DNA of 64,000 nt from Flavobacterium luteolum (lineage in GTDB: Bacteria > Bacteroidota > Bacteroidia > Flavobacteriales > Flavobacteriaceae): positions 4,264,501 through 4,328,500 of the forward strand of contig NZ_CP114286.1 of NCBI RefSeq assembly GCF_027111275.1, read 5' to 3'. Below are positions 1-9,700 of this stretch, piece by piece. Position 1 is the first letter of the stretch; each line of letters begins with the position of its first letter. The position numbers were made by a program, and so were the translations under genes. The notes under the pieces are model-generated. The model did no database searches, was not told the DNA's origin, and saw only the letters and a list, made by a program, of their open reading frames with translations.

Positions 1-10
1 ACGAGTTAAA

Positions 11-709
11 TTAAGAAGAAGTTGAAAGTGCTTTTACAAGATCTTCTTTTTTATTACGGCTTAAAGGTATTTTGGTGATGCCTATTTCGGCAAATTTACT
101 ATTGAAACGTTCAACTTTATCTATATTGATAATATATGATTTGTGGACACGGATAAACTTGTCTTTTGATAAATCATTTTCAAAAGATTTCATAGTAGAA
201 AGAACCAGATTACTATCGTCCTCAGTTACTACTCTTACATAATCTCCAAAAGCTTCAATCCATTTTATTTTTGAAGTAAAGATTTTAAGTTTTTTTAGAT
301 TACTTTTGATGAATATATGTTCTCCTTCTTCTTCTTTGATATCTTTTTTAAGCAAATGCATATCAATTGCTCTTTTTACAGAGGCGTTAAAACGATCCAC
401 TGCAATAGGTTTTTGAAGATAGTCGGTAGCATCATAGTCGAAAGCTTTTAAAGCATATTCGGCTTTAGAAGTGATAAATATAATCTGCGGTTTTGATTTT
501 AATCCGTCTAGGAAATCAAAGCCGTTAATAACTGGCATTTCTATATCAAGAAATATTAAATCGATATTATTTAATGAGATACAACTTTTTGCTTCAATTG
601 CATTAGAAAAATCCCCGATTAAATGCAAGCCTGGGTGATTATTTACCAATTTGGCAATAATTGTCCTTTGTATAGAACTATCATCTACAACAACACAGTT
701 TAGTTTCAT
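11..709 (-). CDS. LytTR-family response regulator
   Basis: This 232-residue cytoplasmic regulator has an N-terminal receiver domain (about residues 1-115; acidic pair D9/D10, likely phosphoacceptor D55 in LDIEMP, conserved Lys in the LQKP turn near residue 102) and a C-terminal LytTR DNA-binding domain (about 130-232, with the IEAFGDYVRV and IRVHKSYIIN blocks). Such proteins are usually phosphorylated by a membrane histidine kinase and bind direct repeats upstream of target genes. The partner kinase would lie before base 11, outside the window. The gene is divergent from rpsF. Family assignment is firm; target genes cannot be told from the sequence. Confidence 0.93.
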   Translation of the reverse strand: MKLNCVVVDDSSIQRTIIAKLVNNHPGLHLIGDFSNAIEAKSCISLNNIDLIFLDIEMPVINGFDFLDGLKSKPQIIFITSKAEYALKAFDYDATDYLQKPIAVDRFNASVKRAIDMHLLKKDIKEEEGEHIFIKSNLKKLKIFTSKIKWIEAFGDYVRVVTEDDSNLVLSTMKSFENDLSKDKFIRVHKSYIINIDKVERFNSKFAEIGITKIPLSRNKKEDLVKALSTSS

Positions 710-824
710 AACATTTAAATTTAGAATAAATTCAGGATAGCAGTAGTAAATGTATTATTTTTTTGTAAAAAAAACTAAAGTTGAGGCATCTTTTTTGCAT
801 TATGACGAATAAAAGAAAAAAACT

Positions 825-855
825 GTTGCATATATAAATTAAATGCTTACTTTTG
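825..855 (+). promoter_or_regulatory. rpsF operon promoter
   Basis: A perfect Bacteroidota -7 element (TACTTTTG, 848-855) is preceded, 19 nt upstream, by GTTG at 825-828, close to the TTTG -33 element. The predicted transcript starts about 25 nt before the rpsF start codon. Confidence 0.75.
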
Positions 856-886
856 CACCCAATTTTAACAAATAAATTTTTTATTT

Positions 887-1228
887 ATGAATCATTATGA
901 AACTGTTTTCATTTTAAATCCCGTTTTATCTGAGGTTCAGGTGAAGGAAACAGTAACGAAATTTGAAGAATTTCTTACTAGTAGAGGAGCTGAAATGGTA
1001 TCGAAAGAGGATTGGGGTCTTAAAAAAATGGCTTACGAAATCCAAAACAAAAAAAGTGGTTTTTATCACTTATTCGAATTCAAAGTAGCTGGAGAAGTTC
1101 TTTTAGCTTTTGAAACTGAATTCAGACGTGATGAAAGAGTTATGCGTTTCTTAACTGTAAGTTTAGATAAACATGCTATTTCATGGGCTGAGAGAAGAAG
1201 AGCAAAATTAAAATCTACTAAAGCGTAA
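887..1228 (+). CDS. rpsF: 30S ribosomal protein bS6
   Basis: At 113 residues, this is a usual-length bS6, starting [15 protein letters not shown], the typical first beta strand of the family, with the conserved RDERVMRFL block near the end. It binds the central domain of 16S rRNA together with bS18, which is encoded 5 bp downstream. It is first in a three-gene ribosomal operon (rpsF-rpsR-rplI), an order conserved across bacteria. The promoter sits about 30 bp upstream, leaving a very short 5' UTR. Confidence 0.97.
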   Translation: MNHYETVFILNPVLSEVQVKETVTKFEEFLTSRGAEMVSKEDWGLKKMAYEIQNKKSGFYHLFEFKVAGEVLLAFETEFRRDERVMRFLTVSLDKHAISWAERRRAKLKSTKA

Positions 1229-1233
1229 TTATT

Positions 1234-1530
1234 ATGTCTACAATCGAGCAATCTGCAAAAGGAAAAAAAGACGGAGATATCAGATATTTAACGCCTTTAA
1301 ACATTGAAACTAACAAAACTAAAAAGTATTGCCGTTTCAAAAAATCAGGAATCAAATACATCGATTATAAAGATGCTGATTTCTTATTGAAATTCGTTAA
1401 CGAGCAAGGAAAAATTCTTCCTCGTCGTTTAACTGGAACTTCATTAAAATACCAAAGAAAAGTTTCTGTAGCTGTAAAAAGAGCTCGTCACTTAGCTTTA
1501 ATGCCATACGTGGCCGATTTATTAAAATAG
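1234..1530 (+). CDS. rpsR: 30S ribosomal protein bS18
   Basis: This 98-residue bS18 contains the family core, with [13 protein letters not shown] followed by [19 protein letters not shown] and a basic C-terminus ending near ALMPYVADL. It forms a heterodimer with bS6 on the small subunit. It starts 5 bp after rpsF and is followed by rplI after 65 bp. The N-terminal extension of about 30 residues (rich in Lys and Gly) is a little longer than in Escherichia coli. Identification is secure. Confidence 0.97.
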
Positions 1531-1595
1531 TATAAAAATCTAGTCGCTGGTTTCTGTTCAAGCAGAACCTAACTTCTAAAAATAAGGACAACAAC

Positions 1596-2036
1596 ATGGA
1601 AATTATTTTAAAACAAGACGTACAAAACTTAGGATTTAAAGATGATGTAGTATCTGTAAAGCCTGGTTACGGTCGTAACTTTTTAATTCCTCAAGGTTTT
1701 GCTACTTTAGCAACTCCTTCTGCTAAAAAAGTTTTAGCTGAAAACCTAAAACAAAGAGCACACAAAGAAGCTAAAGTTGTTGCTGATGCTAAATCATTGG
1801 CTGAAGCAATTAAAGCTCTTGAAATTAAAATTTCTGCAAAAGCTGGTGGAGAGAAACTTTTTGGTTCTATCACAAACATCGACATTGCTGAAGCTTTAGA
1901 AAAATCTGGAAACGCTATCGACAGAAAATTCATCACTAGTGGTATCGTAAAACGTACTGGAAAATACAGTGCAAGTATCCGTTTACACAGAGATGTAATT
2001 GTTGAGTTACCATACGAAATTGTTGCTGAAAAGTAA
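1596..2036 (+). CDS. rplI: 50S ribosomal protein bL9
   Basis: This 146-residue bL9 has the N-terminal rRNA-binding domain (MEIILKQDVQNLGFKDDVV, then the conserved GYGRNFLIPQGFA loop), a long Ala/Lys-rich helix, and a C-terminal domain with KLFGSIT and a final beta region. Length and domain order match the family. It is the last gene of the rpsF-rpsR-rplI operon and is followed by a clean hairpin terminator 20 bp after the stop codon. Confidence 0.97.
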   Translation: MEIILKQDVQNLGFKDDVVSVKPGYGRNFLIPQGFATLATPSAKKVLAENLKQRAHKEAKVVADAKSLAEAIKALEIKISAKAGGEKLFGSITNIDIAEALEKSGNAIDRKFITSGIVKRTGKYSASIRLHRDVIVELPYEIVAEK

Positions 2037-2056
2037 TAGTTTTTAACTCTATACTA

Positions 2057-2085
2057 AAATCCCGATGCAAATCGGGATTTTTTTG
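2057..2085 (+). terminator. Rho-independent terminator after rplI
   Basis: A 10-bp perfect stem (AAATCCCGAT / ATCGGGATTT, 2057-2066 and 2071-2080) with a GCAA tetraloop is followed by a T-run. Confidence 0.92.
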
Positions 2086-2152
2086 TTTAATATAGAAAGA
2101 ATAGTAATAATTAGACTTATAGCTAACAGCTAAAGCATAAAGCCTAAAATGA

Positions 2153-2626
2153 ATGAAATACGCAAGATTAACAAAAGAACAATTTGATGAATTACATGCT
2201 GAATTTGCAAGTTTTTTGGCTACACAAGCTATAGACAGAAAAGAGTGGGAGGAGCTTAAAGTTAATAAACCAGAAGTAGCAGAACAAGAGCTTGATGTCT
2301 TTTCAGATTTAATTTGGGAAGGTGTATTGACTAGAGCAGAATATTTAGAACATTTTTCTAAAAACCATATATTTTTATTTCATTGTTTTGATACTTACAT
2401 CCAATCGATTGTTTTGAAATCTCTTTCTTCAGATGTTGATTTTTTGACAAAAGAAGGACTACAATGGTTAAGCGATAATATGTTTACTGACAATATTGAA
2501 ATGAAAGTGGGGAAAAAAGTATTTACAGAAGAACGTAATTCTTCGATTTTTGAGTTGATTAAACAAGGGGCTTTTTTAAGTGATGGTCAATTATTTAGTC
2601 AAATTAATACGATTATAGAATCGTAA
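2153..2626 (+). CDS. Conserved hypothetical protein (DUF6495-like)
   Basis: This is a soluble 157-residue protein without signal peptide or membrane segment, acidic and rich in Phe and Leu. From memory it resembles the DUF6495 proteins that sit next to rplI in Flavobacteria, but this name was not checked. The sequence gives no catalytic motif. It has its own space between two terminators (2057-2085 and 2650-2695), so it is probably a single-gene transcript. An in-frame alternative start is not evident; ATG at 2153 gives MKYARLTKEQFDEL, a compact N-terminus. Function unknown. Confidence 0.8.
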   Translation: MKYARLTKEQFDELHAEFASFLATQAIDRKEWEELKVNKPEVAEQELDVFSDLIWEGVLTRAEYLEHFSKNHIFLFHCFDTYIQSIVLKSLSSDVDFLTKEGLQWLSDNMFTDNIEMKVGKKVFTEERNSSIFELIKQGAFLSDGQLFSQINTIIES

Positions 2627-2649
2627 TTTAGTTTTAATAACTTTTTAAG

Positions 2650-2695
2650 ATGGCAAGCAATTAATAATAATTGTTTGCCATTTTTTATTTTTTAA
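2650..2695 (+). terminator. Terminator after the 2153-2626 gene
   Basis: A 13-bp stem (ATGGCAAGCAATT with AATTGTTTGCCAT, one G-U pair) is followed by ATTTTTTATTTTTT. Confidence 0.9.
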
Positions 2696-2880
2696 CTTTT
2701 GTTTAATTTTTTTATAAATTTTAACCCCGTATTTCTACGCGTTTTTTTTGAATCTTTCAAAGAATTCGAAAATTTATGCTTGCTTGAAATACAAGAGGTG
2801 TATTTGGTCTGTATTACGGATAATTTTGTCGATAAAATTGTATTTATTGTAAGATTATACTTTATTTAAATCGATTTAAC

Positions 2881-2904
2881 ATATTTTGTTTAATATTTTG
2901 TTTA
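2881..2904. repeat. Perfect 12-bp tandem duplication
   Basis: ATATTTTGTTTA occurs twice head to tail. Each copy carries a TTTG that could act as a -33 box. It lies just upstream of a Shine-Dalgarno sequence and 10-codon ORF. Confidence 0.8.
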
Positions 2905-2926
2905 ATTAATAAAAGGAGACAAAATT

Positions 2927-2959
2927 ATGTTAAATGTAGCGTTTTTTCTACTGTTTTAG
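2927..2959 (+). CDS. Possible 10-residue mini-ORF with strong RBS
   Basis: ATG at 2927 lies 8 bp after GGAGA, a rare strong Shine-Dalgarno match in this AT-rich, SD-poor window, and encodes MLNVAFFLLF before TAG. A second AGGAGG overlaps the stop codon. This arrangement suggests a leader peptide, but no amino acid is enriched in a way that names a regulator, and the next ORF is far away. Expression is unproven. Confidence 0.25.
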   Translation: MLNVAFFLLF

Positions 2960-3501
2960 GAGGCCCGTAATTTTAAAACAAGAGATTTAAGATTAAATTA
3001 TAAGAATTTTAGGCTTGTTTTATGTTTTTGTTTTTTCTAATTTTAGGTAACAAAAGTTAAACAAAGTTTTGCTTTTGTTTTTTCTAAACATGAGGGTTAA
3101 ATTATTTTTCCCGAAAAGTTGAGATTGAAATTCAAAAAAATTAAATAATAACTTAATAAGTCTGTGTATGGAATTGACAATTACTTTCTTTATCAAATTT
3201 ACTTTAGTTGTTTACTTTGTTTTAGCTTTATATGTTATCCTATTAAGCTTACTTCAGCTCAACGAAATTTTTAATCGTTATACGATATTTAATTTTTTTT
3301 CAAAAGGTTTACATTTTAGTTTGCTCTCTTATAGTTGCCCCATTTTGCGGGCTGATTATAAGGAGCAATAATTTTATTGGATATAAAGAGATTCCTGCTA
3401 GCTTTTGTAGCTAGATAATTTAGAATGACTAATCAACTTTCTAATGAACGAATCGACATATATATAGAATCCCCATTCTACTTTAAACTAAAATTTTCAT
3501 T

Positions 3502-3642
3502 ATGAAAATTAGGCCTGCAACAAATCACTCCTCTTGGAAAATTGACTACAATCATTTTTCCTCAAAAAAAACGGAATTTATTTTATCTCGTGGAGATAGA
3601 ATAAGTTCACCGGTATATTGTGATGTACCGAATTCAACATAA
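3502..3642 (+). CDS. Possible 46-residue small protein
   Basis: The ORF encodes a polar peptide beginning MKIRPATNHSSWKIDYNHF and ending DVPNST, with more varied amino-acid use than random AT-rich sequence would give. A weak hairpin (CGGTA / TACCG) overlaps its end and is followed, after a short spacer, by a run of Ts, so it could be an independent short transcript. No family is recognised and no clear ribosome binding site is seen. It may be spurious. Confidence 0.25.
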   Translation: MKIRPATNHSSWKIDYNHFSSKKTEFILSRGDRISSPVYCDVPNST

Positions 3643-3793
3643 TTTTTTTTTACTAAAACAGAATTTAGCGGCTTTTTTATAAGTCACTAACCTTTGTTTT
3701 AACTGTTTGATTTTTAACTGATTGTTTAATTGCGTAGGTGCGTGCACTTACTGCAAGAGGTGTTTTATTGTCCATTTTCTAATCTTCCAAATT

Positions 3794-6700
3794 ATGAAAA
3801 AAAAATTTACTTTTTATGATCTCATCATCCAGAAGAGATTATTTGCCGTATGGCTTTTATTGTTTTTATTGCTTTTGAGTAATAAAAACTTTGCGCAAAC
3901 ATTTTGCCGACCTACAGCAAACACTACCAGTATTGGTGGAGTTTGTTTGGGTCCTACTGGAGTGACTAATGCTGCTTTGGCTTACGATTCCAGTTTGAGT
4001 ACATATGCAACAATAACAAACTCATTGGGAGTTGCTTGTTTTGCCCAGGAAACGGTAACCTTTAATCAAACTGCGAAAGCAGGAGATGAAATTGTGCTAT
4101 ATTATGGTAACGGAAGTGCTGTAATAAGTGCAGGAGTATTGGCAAATTCGACTTTGCAACCTTTGTTATCTGGTAGTCCTGCAGGAGATGCAGTTCCGTT
4201 AAGCGGACTAGTTAATCTTCAACTGTTAGATAATGGAGATAATATTAATGTTGTAAAGTATACGCTAACATCAGATGCTAATCAGATAAAAATTCAAACA
4301 GGAGGACTTGTTAGTTTGCTGATTAATTTAAGAATTTACGATGTACGTTTGCAGTTTGCAAAACCGACAATTGCAAATGGAGAGACACAATCGGTATGTT
4401 TTGGACAATCTGTAGCGCTTTCTGCCACAGCTGCCACTGGTACAACAGTAGCTTGGTATGATTCGCCAACAGCAACTACACCACTTTCGAGTGTAGGAAC
4501 ATATACTACACCAGCTTTAACAGCTACAACTACATATTACGTAAGTACTTCAAGAAATGCTGGCTGCGAAAGTGATCAGCGATTACCTGTAACGATTAAT
4601 GTTATTCAGCCTATTGTGCCTGTCATTAGTACTACTGGTACTACTATTTGCTCTGCTGGAGCAACGCAGGCAACGACATTATCTGTTATAAATCCGGTAT
4701 TAGGTACAACTTATAATTGGTATGATGCTGCAACAGGAGGAACTCTTTTGGCAACAGGAAGTACTTATACGCCAACAGTGCCATTAGGTACTAGTACTTT
4801 TTACGTAGAAGCTTCAATTGGAACTTGTAAATCGACCCGTACTCCAGTTACCGTTACATCGACTTCAGTTCCTGCTTTGGCGACAGTTTTAACACAAAGT
4901 GTATCGATACTTTCTGGTCAGAATGCAACTTTAAGTGCTTCGACTACAGAACCAGGTGTTGGTTTAGATTGGTATGATGTTCCGACAGGAGGAACAAAAT
5001 TATTAGCTAATTCTAATACTTTTACAACTCCAATTTTAACAGCAACTAAGACTTATTATGTTGAATCAGTTAATCTTACTGGAGGTTGTGTAAGTGCAAC
5101 CAGAGTGCCTGTAACCGTAACGGTTCAGCCAACAGCTTCAGGAGGATGTCTTGAAGCCAGCAGTCAGGTAACTACTCAAATTGGTATATGTTTATTGTGT
5201 AACGCTACAAATCCGAATTTTTCCGTAGACGGAAATCCTGCAACTGCAGCAAGACTGACTATTCCTGCTAATGTAGTAGGATCTATGCAGCAAACATTAC
5301 AATTCACAAATCCAGGAAAAGCTGGAGATAATGTTGATGTTGATTTAGAATTACCAGGAGGTCTCGCAGATGTTCAGCTTTTAAGTGCTATTAGTTTAGC
5401 AACCTATAATGGTGCAACTTATAATAATGATAGAGTTACGATTAATAACCCTCTTATTACTTTACAGTTATTAAGTGGTACTAAATATAGAGCAAGTGTT
5501 AAAGCAGGTGCTAACTTCGACCGTGTGGAAGTTCGTTTAGGAGGAGTTCTAGGTCTTTTAACTAATTTAGATATTTATCAGGCTACTTATAGATATAAAG
5601 CTCCGACTGTTTCTGGAAATACAACAATTTGTAGCGGACAAACTGCAACTTTAAATGCTAGTCTAGCTTTGGGTGAAACTATTAAATGGTATGATGCTTC
5701 AACAGGTGGAAATTTATTAGCAAGCACAGCTTCATTTACTACTCCAGCTTTAACAGCGAATACAACTTATTATGTTGAACTGACTCGTAATGGTTGTGTT
5801 AATAGTGAAAGAAATCCTGTCGCAGTTACTGTAAATAATCCAGTGGCACCAACATCGATTTCTACTGTTCCTACAAATTTATGTAGCGGAGAAACTACAA
5901 CGATAACAATTCAATCTCCAGTTGCTGGTACAACATATAATTGGTATGATGCAGCTACAGGAGGAACTTTGGTATTTACAGGAACCTCTTTTGTAACTCC
6001 AAGTTTGACCGTTCCAACGATTTATCATATTGAAGCGGTAATTGGAACTTGTTTGAGTGCTCGTACACCAGTTAATGTAAATGTTAACCCAAGACCAGCG
6101 CCTCCAGTTCCTGTATCTGCGAACGTTATTATTCAGTCAGGTCAGAATGTACAGCTGTCTGTTGTAAGTAGTCCTGGAGTTTCTTATTTATGGTATGATG
6201 CTCCAACAGGAGGAAATCTTTTACAAGGTACTGGCAGTAATATCTATACACCTAATCCCGTTTTAACTGCAAATAAAACATTTTATGTTGAAGCTGTGAG
6301 TACTGCATCAGATTGTAAAAGTACTTCAAGAACTGCGATTAATGTAATGGTAACCAATACGGTTAGTACTTGTTTGCAACCAAGTTCACAAACGACATCT
6401 ATAGATCCAGGTCTTTTATGTGCTTTATGTACTTTCAGTAATCCTGGAGATTCTGTTGATAATGATATAGATACTTTTGCAACGCTTTCCACTGTTGCAG
6501 GAGTAGCAGGATCTTATGTGCAGCAAATATTAACTTTTCCCTCTGAAGGAAAGGTAGGAGATATTATAGAGGTTGAATTGGCTTTACCAGGTGGGCTTGC
6601 TGATGTGTCATTGTTAGGAGGGGTTAGTTTAGCTACTTATGGAGAAGTTTTTGGGGCTCCAGTTTTTAATAATGATAGAGTTCTGCTAAATAATGGTTTA

Positions 6701-9700
6701 ATAAGTTTACAATTGCTGTCTGGAGATAGATTTAAAGCTAGTTTTGTTGCGACTGCACCATTTAATCAAGTTGAAATTCGTTTAGGTGGAGTGGTTACAT
6801 TATTAACAAATTTAAATATTTATGGAGCTTCTTATAGATTTCCAAATGCTACAATAACAGGAGCAGCAGCACCGATTTGCGCTGGACAGGCGGCAACATT
6901 GACGGCTACTTCTACAGGAACTGAAACCTTTACATGGTACGATGCTCCTACAGGTGGAAATATTGTGGCAGTTAGCCCAACTCTTCCATTAACCGCTACT
7001 ACAATTTATTATTTAGAAGCAACTCGTGGTGGAACTTGTATTAATAGTGTTCGTCAGCCTGTTACGGTTAATGTATTATCTATTCCAACAGATGCAGATA
7101 TTACTATTGCAAGTCCTTTGACTGCTTCTTGTGCGGGAGGAATTGTACTAGCTCCAACATCTGCTTTAGCGGGAGCAACATTTAGATATTATACAGATCA
7201 AAATAAAACACAAGAAATTACTACAGGTACGGTAACAGGAATAACGTATTTAAAAGATCCTACAACAGGGGCATTAACAATTAGCGGACTTACTTCTGCT
7301 AGTCCTACTAATACTTATTATGTATCTGTTTCTAATGGAGGACTTTGTGAAAACATAAATGGGACATTAAAAGAAGTAGTTGTAAATTATCCAGCTGGTT
7401 CAGCTTTAACTGTTACAAGCCCATTTGTAGGATGTACAAAAGTTAACCTAAAAGATGCTATTGCAAATTTTGATGCAAATACAACTTACACTTTCTTTGA
7501 TTCAGCCAATAATCCAATTACAGATCAAGCTGCAGCAAATATAACAGTGAGTGGAAATTATTTTATTCAGGCTCAGAAAACAGGTGTTGCTTGTCCATCA
7601 GTAAAAGTGCCAGTGACTGTAAATGTAACTCCATTACCAACATTAACTGGGGTAACAAATTCAATAGCGGTTACAAAAGGTTCATCAGTTACTTTAACAG
7701 CAACATCAAACGGAACTATAACTTGGTACGATCCACAAGGAAATGCTTTAGGATCTAATAGTACAGGTCCTCTTAATACAGTAGGAGTTTTCACTTATAC
7801 TGTAGTTGCTAGCAACGGATCTTGTACTACAAGCCAAACAGTAACTATAAGCGTTATTGATCCTGCGACTTGTGATACTCTTTTAGAAAGAGTTTATGCA
7901 AATTCTCAATTATCAGGTTCAGTTATTACAGGTAATGTGACAAATGGAGCTTTGGCTGTAGATGCTGACCCAAGTACTTTTTCAACTATTACGACTGGCT
8001 TAGGAGTTTTAGGTGTTGGAACTACATGGCAGAATTTACAATGGCCAACCACTATACCAAAAGGAACTCCGGTAACAGTAAAATTAGGTCTAGAAAATAG
8101 TCTGATTGCTGTTGGTCAAAGTGTTACTGTGATAGGTACTAAGCGTGACGGATCTAATAATCCAATTGACATTGGAACTTTACAATCGGTATCAAGTTCA
8201 TTATTGAATTTATTGCCAGGTCAAAATTCATTCGAATATACATTTGTGCCTTCTAATGCTTCGGGCGTTCAGGATTATGATGGTATTCGTGTACAATTAG
8301 GAGCAGTTTTGGGTGTGGCACAAAATATTAATGTTTATGATGCTTATTACAAAAAACAAGTTTCACAAATAGCTTGTGGCCAAGGAGATATTGAAGATAT
8401 TTTCTCTGGCGTAAAAGATATGGGCGTTGGTGCTTTAACAGCTACCGTAGGTGTTTCTAATCCGTGGAATGTAGCCGATGGCGATGTTGCTACTTATGCT
8501 ACAATGTTTAGTGGAGCAGGAGTACTTGCGGCTGCTGAACTTACTACAAAATTTAGAACACCGTCTATGGTTGGGGATAGTTTAAGAATTACAATTTCTA
8601 AACCAGGAACACTTTTAAATCTTAACTTACTTACAGGATTTAGAATTCAGTTGTATTCAGGTAATATTGCTGTTGGTGCTCCGATAGAAAATACGAGTAG
8701 CTTATTGACTTTAAAATTACTTTCGGGAGATACAATGGCTATGACAATTGTGGCGCCTCAAACACAACCATATGATAAAGTAGTAATTACTTTTGGAGGT
8801 GTAGCAAGTGTTTTAGATCAATTAAGAGTTCACACTATTGATCGTGTAACCAATACGAAAGTTATTGGAAGTGGTCTTGATAATAAATTAACAGTCTGTC
8901 CAGGAGATAATATTACCCTCCAAGTACCACCTAAATCGTGTGCTGATTATGCTTGGTATGACTCGCCAACAGGAGGGAATCTTGTAGCAAGTGGTCAAAC
9001 TTATACAATTCCGGTTGCATTGCCTGCGGGCACTTATAAATATTATGTTCAGCCAATTCGTTACGGTTGTGCGGCTTTAGAAAGAGGAGAGGTAACAGTA
9101 GTTGTTAGAGCTACTACTCCTGTATCTGCAGTAGCAAACGTAACTATCAATGGAGGAAATAGTACTATTATTTGTTCTGAAACAGGAACAGTAACATTAG
9201 ATGCGATTTTAAGCAATACACCAGTTCTTACGAATCCAGTATACCACTGGTATAGTTTTGATGGAACAACAAGTCAGTTAATTGCAGGTGAAACAACATC
9301 TAAATTAGTAATAAACGGGTTAGCTCCTGGAACTTATACTTATTATTTAGGAGTTAGTTCAGATGAATATTGTGAAACTATACCAGCAAACAGAAAACAA
9401 GTAACGTTTACAATCTTACCAACTTCTCTTGAATCTGATATAGTGGTAAATAACGCTTCTATTTGTCATAATACAGATGCAGTATTAACGCCAACAAGTG
9501 CGTTGCCAACCCCTGTTTTCTTCTGGTACTTAGATGCCAATAAAACACAGCCAATTTTAAATGGAACCGTAAGTGGCGTAACGTATGCTGTTGATAGCAC
9601 TACGGGAGTTTTAACCGTATCAGGTTTAACACCTGCTATGAGTCCTCTTACTTATTATGTGGCTGTTACAAGTGACAATACATGTCAAAATAAAAACGGA

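Larger units (their letters stand above)
2696..3793. other. Long AT-rich intergenic region
   Basis: About 1.1 kb lies between a terminator and the adhesin gene with no convincing gene. It holds a perfect 12-bp tandem duplication (2881-2892 and 2893-2904), a 10-codon ORF with an unusually good Shine-Dalgarno site (2927-2959), a 9-bp inverted repeat (2974-2982 with 3014-3022), a 67-codon hydrophobic ORF (3168-3371) of doubtful reality, and a 46-codon ORF (3502-3642) followed by a T-run. It may be the long leader and control region of the downstream adhesin operon. Confidence 0.6.

Noticed and set aside
3168..3371. 67-codon hydrophobic ORF in the long gap before the adhesin gene
   Set aside because: AT-rich sequence easily gives hydrophobic ORFs; there is no RBS, no family pattern and an odd C-terminus.
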